From Clostridium sp. CAG:389 (lineage in GTDB: Bacteria; Bacillota; Clostridia; TANB77; CAG-508), in the NCBI GenBank assembly GCA_000438255.1, contig FR901916.1:1-10941 (forward strand): 10,941 nt of DNA, read 5' to 3'. Position 1 is the first letter of the stretch. The number at the start of each line of letters is the position of its first letter. Positions 1 to 7,342 of this stretch are shown here, piece by piece. The notes under the pieces were generated by a model. The model did not search any database, was not told the DNA's origin, and saw nothing but the letters and a program-made list of their open reading frames with translations. The position numbers and the translations under genes were made by a program.

Positions 1-50
1 ATTAATGTAATACCTTTGTCTTATTTTTTTAACATCTTTTTCCTCCTTTG
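1..50 (-). other. Strong RBS and ATG of a broken or leader reading frame
   Basis: On the minus strand a very good ribosome binding site (AAAGGAGG, about 42-49) is followed at 35 by ATG, but the frame reads only M-L-K-K before TAA at 21-23. The run of seven A residues just before the stop is suspicious. With one more A the frame would stay open to the window edge and read MLKKIRQRYYIN. Three readings remain possible: a homopolymer indel in a real gene that runs off the left edge, a true short leader peptide, or a later start outside the window. The gene, if any, cannot be identified from twelve residues. Confidence 0.3.
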
Positions 51-350
51 TTTTCTATTTTATTTTTTCTTATTATTTGTATTTTTATTCTTCTAATTCA
101 TTTTTTATTTTTTACAAATTCTTTTTGCAAAATATTTACTTGAATAAATAACATTTTACTGAATACATTACGACAAAGATATTAAATTTTCAATGTACTT
201 GTTATTTACTTCCGTAAATTTCTTACACATTTATTTTAATATATCTTTTTATATTTTTCAATATTTTTTCCGATTTTTATTATGCTTTTTGCATATATTT
301 TATTATAGCTTGTAGTATACGTTTTCACACCAATTATAGCACTGCAAAAA
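1..350. other. AT-rich non-coding gap downstream of spoIIIAA
   Basis: No convincing gene fills this stretch on either strand; every frame is broken by frequent stops. On the minus strand, just past spoIIIAA, an extended -10 box TGCTATAAT (-10 hexamer at 333-338) could start a leftward transcript, but no good -35 matches it. Further left, 146-153 can pair with 200-207 (8 bp) and 163-169 with 192-198 (7 bp, one G-U), giving an interrupted stem in either RNA; in DNA this rich in A and T that may be chance. A ribosome binding site and ATG lie at 33-50 and are listed separately. In many spore formers spoIIIAB would follow spoIIIAA directly, and it is not here. Confidence 0.6.
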
Positions 351-1220
351 TCACAAAAATACTACTTTTTGTATCTCTCTATTTTCAATTAGTTCATAAA
401 TTTGTCTATTATTTTTAATATCCTCAATATTTTTACCATGCATAGTAAAAATTCCTTTCACCCCAGAATACAACGCATAATGAATAGCCTCAACATCATC
501 AGAACTACCAATTTCATCACAAGCAATTATTTCAGGAGCCATAGTCCTCACAAGCATATGAATTCCTTGATTTTTAGTAACATTTTCTATAATATCTGTC
601 CTAATTCCAACATCATTTTGAGGAACACCTTTGTACATTGCAGCAATCTCTCCTCTTTCATCAACAACACCACATGTCTTCCCCTTAAAATTAATTTCAT
701 CTATACCATTACTCAATCTTCTTATAACATCACGTAAAATAGTAGTCTTACCTCTTCCAGGAGGAGCTACAATAATCGTATTATAAATCGATTTATTTTC
801 TATATCAATTATCTCTCTTAATACTCTTGTACTGCAATTTAAAACTTCTCTTGCAATTCTAAAATTCAAACTTGATATGTATTTAACATTTACAATTTTG
901 CCATTTTCTATAACACATGAACCAGTTAACCCAACACGGTGGCCCCCCTTTACAGTTATAAAGCCTTCGCATATTTGATTTTTATATGCATATATCGAAT
1001 TTTCACATAATCTTTCTACTATTTGTAAAATTTCGGACTGTGGAATATTATATTGTAATATAAAATCTTTTTCTCGTAACCTTAAAATTATTGGTCTATC
1101 TGTTCTCATTCTTATTTCTTGTAATTCATCTATTATTTTATTATTTTCTTGGAATAAATTGAAAAAAATTTGATATATTTTATTAGGAAAATATCTTAAA
1201 ATTTCATCTATATTTACCAT
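351..1220 (-). CDS. spoIIIAA: Stage III sporulation protein AA (SpoIIIAA) ATPase
   Basis: SpoIIIAA is the cytoplasmic ATPase of the SpoIIIA-SpoIIQ channel that joins mother cell and forespore; it resembles type II/IV secretion ATPases. What is seen: a Walker A loop APPGRGKTT at residues 152-160, a Walker B-like IIACDEIG at 231-238, the family stretch GFITVKGGHRVGLTG at 86-100, VDERGEIAA near 186-194 and a TMHG motif near 259-262. The start ATG at 1220 has AGGAGAG a few bases upstream. At 289 residues it is about 15-20 shorter than the usual family length near 307. It ends at VVFL, where relatives usually run through one more strand, so the C-terminus may be clipped. The spoIIIAB-AH genes that normally follow are not in the 350 bases downstream. 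A sigma-E-like promoter lies upstream at 1332-1360, and the leader would contain the 1235-1311 palindrome. Confidence 0.93.
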   Translation of the reverse strand: MVNIDEILRYFPNKIYQIFFNLFQENNKIIDELQEIRMRTDRPIILRLREKDFILQYNIPQSEILQIVERLCENSIYAYKNQICEGFITVKGGHRVGLTGSCVIENGKIVNVKYISSLNFRIAREVLNCSTRVLREIIDIENKSIYNTIIVAPPGRGKTTILRDVIRRLSNGIDEINFKGKTCGVVDERGEIAAMYKGVPQNDVGIRTDIIENVTKNQGIHMLVRTMAPEIIACDEIGSSDDVEAIHYALYSGVKGIFTMHGKNIEDIKNNRQIYELIENREIQKVVFL

Positions 1221-1234
1221 TTTCTCTCCTCTTC

Positions 1235-1311
1235 CTGTTTTTGGGGACGGAGGAAAAAAACAGTTATATATTATGATAAAAACTGTTTTTTTCCTCCGTC
1301 CCCAAAAACAG
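1235..1311. repeat. Perfect 31-bp inverted repeat, REP/MITE-like palindrome
   Basis: The arm at 1235-1265 is exactly complementary to the arm at 1281-1311, with a 15-base loop (1266-1280). The arm has a GC-rich core, GGGGACGGAGG, inside A/T runs, unlike the surrounding DNA. Folded as RNA it is one very stable hairpin. It lies in the divergent region between spoIIIAA and the VanW gene, with its left edge only about 14 bases from the spoIIIAA ATG, directly against the ribosome binding site. Palindromes with a GGGGACGG core recur in Firmicutes genomes as REP-like elements associated with Y1/REP-associated transposases; assigning this one to that class is inference. No clear target-site duplication and no second copy are visible in the window. 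Confidence 0.9.
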
Positions 1312-1331
1312 TTTCCAAATGGACATGTTAT

Positions 1332-1360
1332 ATTATATTCATTTCATTGAATTTTATGAC
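1332..1360 (-). promoter_or_regulatory. Possible sigma-E-type promoter of spoIIIAA
   Basis: On the minus strand GTCATAAA (1360-1353) is followed after 13 bases by AATATAAT (1339-1332). This approximates the mother-cell sigma-E pattern (ATA-containing -35, CATACAAT-like -10, 13-15 base spacer). SpoIIIA genes are sigma-E dependent in Bacillus subtilis, which makes the match plausible, but AT-rich DNA yields such matches by chance. Confidence 0.35.
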
Positions 1361-1376
1361 TTTTATTGGTTATACT
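1347..1376 (+). promoter_or_regulatory. Possible promoter of the VanW-domain gene
   Basis: TTGAAT (1347-1352) and TATACT (1371-1376) are separated by 18 bases, a fair match to the vegetative consensus. Transcription would begin near 1383, about 45 bases before the gene. It overlaps the proposed spoIIIAA promoter on the other strand. Confidence 0.4.
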
Positions 1377-1427
1377 AATAATGATTAATAATTTTTTCAA
1401 ATCTGCTTTTAGCTCTGAGGAAGGAAT

Positions 1428-2168
1428 GTGATAAAAATGAAAAATAATAAGGTTTGGTTTATATTAGCTATTATAATAATTATATGCATTGGAATAGGAA
1501 TCTATTTTTTCTCCAAAAATAAAAACTCAAATAATTCTACTTATTCAGCCAGTAAAACATCAGCAAATGAAGAAACCTCTAATAATACTAATTATAGTAA
1601 TACTAATTATAATAATAGTATTACAAATAAAACAGAAAATAATACTAACAATAATTTTTCTAACACAACTGAAAATAATGTTAATGAAATCAAACAAGAT
1701 ACACCTCAACCAAAAGAAGAACAAATTGCATCTTTTACCACAAAAATTTATAATAAAGACACCGCTAGGCAAACTAATATAGAACTAACATGTTCTAGTC
1801 TAAATGGTGTTATTGTTAAAAATGGTACTACCTTTTCTTTTTGTAATACTCTTGGACCTGCCACTTCTGATAAAGGTTATCAAGAGGCTGATGTTTTTGA
1901 TAAAGATGGGAACAAACAAAAAGGTCTTGGCGGTGGCAAATGTCAAGTCAGTACTACTTTATATAATGCTGTCTTAAAAGTTCCAAACTTACAAATAATT
2001 GAGAGACATGAACACAGTAATAAAGTTCCTTATGTTTCAGAAGGAAAGGATGCTGCTGTTTCTTATGGCAGTTATGATTTAAAATTTAAAAATAATTCTG
2101 GTTTTGATATTAAAATTTCTGCTTCTTGTAGTAAAAATGACATTTCTATTATTCTTTATAAAATTTAA
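1428..2168 (+). CDS. Membrane-anchored VanW-domain protein
   Basis: The 246-residue product has one N-terminal hydrophobic segment (about residues 9-28) that acts as a membrane anchor or uncleaved signal. A long Asn/Ser/Thr-rich linker follows (about 30-95), then a VanW domain (about 102-246). Family marks are FSFCNTLGPAT (136-146), GLGGGKCQVSTTLYNAV (166-182) and ERHEHSNKVPYV (192-203). VanW proteins are named after a vancomycin-resistance cluster gene; their biochemical role is not settled, and most, like this one, occur outside resistance clusters and are assumed to act at the cell wall. The frame opens with GTG at 1428, seven bases after GAGG; an ATG at 1437 is an alternative, twelve bases after AAGG. 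The gene stands alone and is divergent from spoIIIAA. There is no van operon context, so a resistance role should not be inferred. Confidence 0.9.
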   Translation: MIKMKNNKVWFILAIIIIICIGIGIYFFSKNKNSNNSTYSASKTSANEETSNNTNYSNTNYNNSITNKTENNTNNNFSNTTENNVNEIKQDTPQPKEEQIASFTTKIYNKDTARQTNIELTCSSLNGVIVKNGTTFSFCNTLGPATSDKGYQEADVFDKDGNKQKGLGGGKCQVSTTLYNAVLKVPNLQIIERHEHSNKVPYVSEGKDAAVSYGSYDLKFKNNSGFDIKISASCSKNDISIILYKI

Positions 2169-2216
2169 AAAAGAGAATGTTATTTATGTATTTAATACAT
2201 TTTTACACTCTCTTTT
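2169..2216. terminator. Bidirectional terminator between convergent genes
   Basis: Bases 2169-2180 pair with 2205-2216 (12 bp, one A-C mismatch), with A-runs on the left and T-runs on the right. A smaller palindrome (2186-2200) sits in the loop. The hairpin begins at the VanW-gene stop and ends a few bases before the stop of the facing glycosidase gene, so it can serve both. Confidence 0.7.
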
Positions 2217-2219
2217 ATT

Positions 2220-3389
2220 TTATTCTTTTACAATAAATGCATTTGGCAAATATCTTTCTCCCATAGGAGTTGATGTTTTATTTACAACTTTACCATTGTA
2301 ATACATTGTTGCAGATGAACCACCATCAAGGTTCGCTGCATTATAAGCATCATATCTATTAAAAATATTTTGCATTTCCAATAAATTCGTTCCAATACTA
2401 TATCCTGGTTGTCTTCCATCAACAACTACAAAAATGAAAGTTCCATCTTTTTTCTGTCCAATCCCCATTCTTGGATGAATTCCACCAGAGCTTGCATTTG
2501 TTATTTGATTTTTTCCGTTAACTATTAAATATGGTCCAAACTCAACTGCTGATTCTATTCCAGCATTCATAGCCTGTTGATATGTATATTTTCCAAGCAC
2601 TAATTTTTTATCTGAACTTAAACCTATTAAACTATATTTTGATGTTTTATTTCCATATAATAATTTTTTATTTATTATTGTTGCATCACATAAAACATTT
2701 CCAGAACCAACTCCACCATCATCAGCAAATCCTCCTGCATTTATTCCTGCAATTGCTTTATTATTTTTTACTATTTCACTAAGCTTCGTTCCTCTATTTG
2801 ATTTTCTTCCATCTACTAGATTTACTTTTGATGCATCTGGTATTGTCATTACATATCCCACATAATTTCTTCCAGTTATTTTATCAACTTTAATTTCTTC
2901 TTTTTTATTTTCACTTGGAATTTCTATTTTTATTTCATTTGAATTAGAATCTTCATTATTTTGAACTTCTAACTTTTTCATTATTTCTTGTATTTCTTCA
3001 TCTGATAAAAACCATGTTGCTAAATATTGATGATTCATTGTTGACATTGCTGTTACTACCCATAATTCTTTATATTTTTCAAATAATGATGTTTTAAAAA
3101 ATAAGAATATTCCTATTATACCTAATATTATTAATGTTATTATTATTTTTACTACTAAAAATATTTTTTGTTTTGTTGTTTTTTTCTTTTTACCTTTTTT
3201 TGTATTTTCTATATTTTTAGCATGTTTAGATTTTTTCTTATTATTTTCATATTTATTAATTTTTTTATAATTTTCTTCTTTTGGACTTTCTATTTTTTCT
3301 TCTTTTTCGTGTAAATCATATTCGTTGTTTAATATGATATTTGTTACTGTGTCCATATCAAAATCGCTTTTTCTCATCTTCAATACCAT
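2220..3389 (-). CDS. Membrane-anchored phosphodiester glycosidase (NAGPA-type) family protein
   Basis: The 389-residue product begins with a charged, lysine-rich cytoplasmic region (1-74, including K-runs at 51-71). One membrane segment follows (about 75-98), a linker with acidic and lysine-rich parts, and a C-terminal NAGPA-type domain (about 165-389). Domain marks are AGINAGGF (214-221), HPRMGIGQ (305-312), VVVDGRQPGYSIG (321-333) and NLDGGSSATMYYNG (353-366). The family includes the human enzyme that uncovers mannose-6-phosphate; bacterial members are predicted to cleave phosphodiester-linked sugars at the surface, so the role here is probably on envelope or exopolysaccharide glycans, substrate unknown. 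The ribosome binding site before the first ATG is weak (AGAAAG, close to the start); ATGs at residues 5 and 12 are possible alternatives. A consensus promoter at 3414-3442 gives its own transcript. Confidence 0.9.
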   Translation of the reverse strand: MVLKMRKSDFDMDTVTNIILNNEYDLHEKEEKIESPKEENYKKINKYENNKKKSKHAKNIENTKKGKKKKTTKQKIFLVVKIIITLIILGIIGIFLFFKTSLFEKYKELWVVTAMSTMNHQYLATWFLSDEEIQEIMKKLEVQNNEDSNSNEIKIEIPSENKKEEIKVDKITGRNYVGYVMTIPDASKVNLVDGRKSNRGTKLSEIVKNNKAIAGINAGGFADDGGVGSGNVLCDATIINKKLLYGNKTSKYSLIGLSSDKKLVLGKYTYQQAMNAGIESAVEFGPYLIVNGKNQITNASSGGIHPRMGIGQKKDGTFIFVVVDGRQPGYSIGTNLLEMQNIFNRYDAYNAANLDGGSSATMYYNGKVVNKTSTPMGERYLPNAFIVKE

Positions 3390-3413
3390 TCTTTCTATTT
3401 TGTTACAACCACA

Positions 3414-3442
3414 ATTATATCATTTATATGTGTGAGTGTCAA
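3414..3442 (-). promoter_or_regulatory. Consensus vegetative promoter of the glycosidase gene
   Basis: On the minus strand a perfect TTGACA (3442-3437) and a perfect TATAAT (3419-3414) are separated by exactly 17 bases. Transcription should start near 3407, leaving a leader of under 20 bases before the ATG at 3389, which fits the first ATG as start. This is the strongest promoter match seen in the window. Confidence 0.8.
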
Positions 3443-3498
3443 AATTTCGACAAAATTTTTATTGTCAATTTTTTCCTTTCTTTAAAATATAAAAACAT

Positions 3499-4341
3499 TT
3501 ATCTTTTAGCCAAACGTAACAAAGTTTTATTTAACTCAGCACCCAAAAATAAAGAATAGAAACAAGAATAAGTCCACATCATAATAAGCATCAAAGTTGT
3601 CAAACTTCCATAAGTAATAGAAAAACCCTTAAAAATATCTAAATATTTAGAAAATACAAAAGAAATTACATTAAGAGCAATAGCTCCAAAAATAGCTCCC
3701 GGAACTTGGCTCTTAAAAGTAACCTTGTGGTTTGGCATAAATCTATAAAGAAATAAGAACACAACAAAAGTTGCAAAAATAAATCCAATTTCAGTTACAA
3801 ACTGTGAAAATGCATTAAAATTTTCAAGAGCTCCAAAATGCTGTTGCATTATTGATTTCAAGCTATTTCCAAACACCAATAGAACCATTCCAATCATTAT
3901 TAAAACTATAAATACAATTGTCTCAACCAAAGCCATTATTCTTAAATATAATACGGACTTTTCTTTATCTTCATCAGTATTATATACAGAATGTAGGCCT
4001 TTTGTTAATGCAAAAAGCCCTTTTCCTGCTGACCATAATGTAAATATAATTGATATAGATATTGTCCCTATTGATTTTGAGTATACTTCCCTCACAATTC
4101 CAATAACAAATTCATTCATACTTGATGGAATTATTTTTGAAATTACATCAAATAATGTTTGTTGTTCAATATTTGTATATTGAATAAGTGTTATCAACAA
4201 GATTACAAACGGTATAAATGAAAGTATTGTGTAATATGAACATTGTGCCGAATACTCACTTATATGGTCATCACCACTATTTTTTAAAATCACATTAAAT
4301 TGTTTCATTCTTTTAGAAATCCTCAACTTTAATTTTTCCAT
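3499..4341 (-). CDS. YihY/BrkB family integral membrane protein
   Basis: This 280-residue protein has about six hydrophobic segments (about 36-53, 93-113, 135-157, 183-201, 213-232 and 245-268). It carries the YihY/BrkB family pattern: AQCSYYTILSFIPF (32-45), WSAGKGLFAL (103-112), FLYRFMPNHKVTF (197-209), a PGAIFGA segment (214-220), YGSLTTLML (244-252) and a terminal LGAELN (266-271). Family members were once called ribonuclease BN, a mistaken assignment; the function is unknown, with transport or envelope roles proposed. A GAGG lies about ten bases before the ATG. The gene begins 13 bases after the stop of the CmpB-type gene, so the two are almost certainly co-transcribed. No clear terminator follows it. 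Confidence 0.92.
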   Translation of the reverse strand: MEKLKLRISKRMKQFNVILKNSGDDHISEYSAQCSYYTILSFIPFVILLITLIQYTNIEQQTLFDVISKIIPSSMNEFVIGIVREVYSKSIGTISISIIFTLWSAGKGLFALTKGLHSVYNTDEDKEKSVLYLRIMALVETIVFIVLIMIGMVLLVFGNSLKSIMQQHFGALENFNAFSQFVTEIGFIFATFVVFLFLYRFMPNHKVTFKSQVPGAIFGAIALNVISFVFSKYLDIFKGFSITYGSLTTLMLIMMWTYSCFYSLFLGAELNKTLLRLAKR

Positions 4342-4354
4342 AATATTTCATCCT

Positions 4355-5164
4355 CTATTTTTTGTCTTTTGATTTTTTTGATAAATCTTTCAAATCTCCG
4401 ACCTTTTCTTTTATTTCTTTTTTCTGACGTTCTACACTTTCTTTAAATTCATCTGTCTGTTCTACAACCTGCCTTTTTATTTTATCTTTTTTCTCTTTAA
4501 TTTTTACTTTAATTGATTGAATTTTTGGATATGATTCTAACAATCTTCTATATAATCCAGATTTGTTTAATAAAGCTTCTTTTACTCTATTTGTAATTTC
4601 TTCTGTATTATCAAGGCTTTTTCCAAATTCTTTTGTTGTTTTTCCAACATAACTAATTACATTTGTTGAAATTATATTATCTAATACAAATATTACAAGC
4701 AATACCCAAAATACTATATTTAGTGCTGTCTCAGGTAATGATTCAATTGCTCCTAATAAGAATGGATTTGATACATACATTATAAACATTCCTAGCAATC
4801 CAAATGGAATTATAGTATTTAAACATACTCTTCCATTTATATTGAATTTTCTTTGGCTATAATCCCACCATCTTGCATGATATATTTTTTCCATAAAATA
4901 ACTTGTTAGATATTCTAGTGTTCCGCACACTAGTATTGCCATTACAAATAATGCAAATGGGTCTGATACATATTTTTTAAGTAAAAATGTTATTAAAATT
5001 GCTCCTGTTCCATATATTGGACAATATGGTCCAACTAAAAATCCTCTGTTTATAAATCTTTTATATTGTATTAATTTTCCAATTACTTCCATGCACCATC
5101 CTGCAAATGAATATGTTAAAAATAGTAAAAAATATACTCTTATATCTATTCCAAATATTATCAT
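4355..5164 (-). CDS. Putative ABC-transporter type IV (CmpB-like) membrane protein
   Basis: The 269-residue product has an N-terminal multi-spanning part with hydrophobic stretches near 10-30, 52-64, 70-90, 117-133 and 148-168. The family signature is FAGWCMEV (20-27), INRGFLVGPYCPIYGTGA (38-55), LEYLTSYFMEKI (83-94), RWWDYS (98-103) and FNINGRVCLN (107-116). A strongly charged, Lys/Glu-rich C-terminal tail (about 175-269) is predicted to form cytoplasmic coiled coil. The family is annotated as a putative ABC-transporter permease, but no ATPase partner is present nearby and the role is unproven. A good ribosome binding site (GGAGG, six bases before the ATG at 5164) fixes the start. It lies 94 bases downstream of recG and is followed 13 bases later by the YihY gene. 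Whether it is read from recG or from its own promoter is unclear; no strong promoter is visible in the gap. Confidence 0.88.
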   Translation of the reverse strand: MIIFGIDIRVYFLLFLTYSFAGWCMEVIGKLIQYKRFINRGFLVGPYCPIYGTGAILITFLLKKYVSDPFALFVMAILVCGTLEYLTSYFMEKIYHARWWDYSQRKFNINGRVCLNTIIPFGLLGMFIMYVSNPFLLGAIESLPETALNIVFWVLLVIFVLDNIISTNVISYVGKTTKEFGKSLDNTEEITNRVKEALLNKSGLYRRLLESYPKIQSIKVKIKEKKDKIKRQVVEQTDEFKESVERQKKEIKEKVGDLKDLSKKSKDKK

Positions 5165-5258
5165 TTTTTTCCTCCATTTTTTGTCAAAAATGCGATCTAT
5201 TTTTAAAGATTTATTATTTATTCTTTCTATCTAAAAAGTTTTCCTATTTTGACAAGTT

Positions 5259-7317
5259 TTAAATTTCTATTCTATCTGTAAACTTGTTCTTTACAGATAA
5301 TTTCAATAATTTGTTTTCTTCTTTTTCTAATTTAGGGTCATTACTTACAACCTTAATAGCCGCCTCCTGAGCCAATCTCAAAATATCCATATCTGTAAAC
5401 AAATTAGCAATCTTAAAATCAGGAATTCCATGTTGCATTGTACCAAAGAAATCTCCTGAGCCTCTCAACTCTAAATCTTTCTGAGAAATAAGAAAACCAT
5501 CATTTGTCTCACACATAATCTTCATTCTCTCTTTTGTATTTTGTCCTTTACCTTTGAATTTTAGCACACAATATGATTTATACTCACCACGGCCAACTCT
5601 TCCTCTTAATTGATGTAATTGTGCCAATCCGAATCTTTCTGCATCTTCAATTACCATTATATTTGCATTTGGTACATCAACACCAACCTCAATAACAGTC
5701 GTAGAAATAAGTATATCAATTTCCTTGTTTTTGAATCTCTCCATTATTTCATCTTTATCTTTTGGCCTCATTTTACCATGTATGTACTCAACTCTATAAT
5801 CAGGAAAAGTCTCTTCTTTACATTTTTCATATAAAGTCGTAACAGCTTTCAAGTCTGTATCCTCTTCTTCACTTTCTTCAACTAATGGACATACGATGTA
5901 AGCTTGTCTACCTTCATCAATCTGTTTTTTTATAAAATTATTAATTCTCTCTTCCATTCTATTTGTAACAGCAAATGTTTCTATTGTTTTTCTATTAGGT
6001 GGAAGCTCATCAATTATTGATATATCCAAATCTCCATATAAAATTAATGCAAGAGTCCTTGGGATTGGTGTTGCTGACATTACTAGCACATCTGGGTTCT
6101 GACCTTTTTGTGCAATTTTTGTTCTTTGCTTTACACCAAATCTATGTTGTTCATCTGTAACAACTAACCCTAAATTTTTAAACTCTACATTTTCTTCTAA
6201 CATAGCATGTGTTCCAATTAATATGTCAATCTCTCCATTTTTCAGTCTTTCCAAAATGTCTTCTTTCTTTTTTTTGCTAATACCTGATATTAATAATTCA
6301 CATTTAATGTCAAATTGATTTAGCATTTTTTCAAAATTTACCATATGTTGTGTTGCTAGAATTGCAGTTGGAGCTAGAATTGCTGCTTGATATCCAGATT
6401 TTACTGCTTTATATGCTGTAATCATTGCAACAACAGTTTTTCCAGATCCAACATCTCCTTGCAAAAGTCTATTCATTGATTTTTCTGATTCCATATTTTC
6501 ATCAATTTCCTGTAACACTCTCAGCTGAGCCTTTGTCAATTTAAATGGTAAAGTATTTATTGCATCTGACATTTTTACATTTTTATCAAATATTATTCCT
6601 TTTTTATCGTTCAAATTGCTATTTTTTAATTGCAATAATGCTAATTGTGTTGATAATAACTCTTCAAAAACTAGTCTTCTCCTAGCTTTTTTAAAATCAT
6701 CAAAATCTTTTGGAAAGTGTATGTCATAATTTGCTTTATTTGCATTTTCTAATTTATATTCATTTAAAATATAATCCGGCAAAGTCTCTGGCAAACCGCC
6801 TTGTTCCTGTACTTTCTGCAATCCATTCTCAATTATTTTTCTTAATGTATTTTGTGTTAGACTAAATGTCAATGGATAAATAGGTATTATTTTTCCAGTA
6901 TTATTTGAATTTTCTATTTCATCAAATACAGGAGCATTCATACTTACCTTTCCATATTGAAATTCTATTTTCCCATAGAATCTATATCTTTTTCCGAGTT
7001 TGAAATTTAGACTTTAAATATGGTTGATTGAACCAAGTTATTACTGCTTGTCCTGTTTCATCCATAACCAATAGTCTTTGCATTGTTCTTCCTTTGCTTA
7101 TTCTGCTATCTACTAATATTGACATTGCTACTGCTTCTATTAATGCAATTTCTCCATTTGTACATTCACATATATTTTTTGGTTTACTTCTGTCTTCATA
7201 TCCTCTTGGATAATATGTGATTAGGTCTTTTATAGTGAATATTCCTATTTTGTTTAATAGTGTAACCCTATTGGGTCCTACTCCTTTTACATATTTTACA
7301 TCTTCTGTTAAATCCAT
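5259..7317 (-). pseudogene. recG: RecG ATP-dependent DNA helicase, interrupted by a one-base frame break
   Basis: RecG remodels stalled replication forks and Holliday junctions. The first frame (7317-6982, 111 codons) has the family start VKGVGPNRVTLLNKIGI and YYPRGYEDRS, then drifts into a stop at 6982. From about 7001 the next frame continues the protein without loss (KLGKRYRFYGKIEF, then MNAPVFDE at 6941) to the end. One surplus base near 7002 explains the break; without it the product is 685 residues, the normal RecG length. It lies after codon 105, inside the wedge/OB domain. The second frame keeps GDVGSGKT (Walker A), a DEQH box, VMSATPIPRTLAL, QLHQLRGRVGRGEYKSYCVL and the RecG-specific DLELRGSGDFFGT. 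The ATG at 6941 has AAAGG five bases before it, so a helicase piece lacking the wedge could be made. The first ATG has GGAGAG at good distance. The phosphoesterase gene ends 25 bases upstream. A sequencing or assembly error cannot be excluded. Confidence 0.92.
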
Positions 7318-7342
7318 ATTTTCTCTCCATATAATTTTTAGG

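Noticed and set aside
228..356. Missing SpoIIIAA tail encoded in the next frame after the stop
   Set aside because: The frame is open for over thirty codons, but the residues do not show the expected family ending, and open frames of this length are not rare here.
1560..1690. Tandem repeat in the Asn-rich linker of the VanW gene
   Set aside because: The AATACTAATTATA-like units are irregular and fit low-complexity coding sequence rather than a distinct repeat array.
1428..2168. Vancomycin resistance determinant
   Set aside because: Only a VanW domain is present; vanH, vanA/B-type ligase, vanX and the vanRS regulators are absent, and VanW domains are common outside resistance clusters.
3443..3498. 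Terminator after the YihY gene
   Set aside because: GACAA/TTGTC can form only a short AT-rich stem, with no proper T-run after it on the minus strand.
5215..5260. Terminator after recG
   Set aside because: The repeated AAAACTT motifs are direct, not inverted, repeats, and no stable stem with a T-run is seen.
6990..7010. Programmed +1 frameshift in recG
   Set aside because: TTT-C has some slippery character, but there is no stop or rare codon at the site and no upstream Shine-Dalgarno-like stimulator as in prfB; recG is not known to use frameshifting. A mutation or sequence error is simpler.
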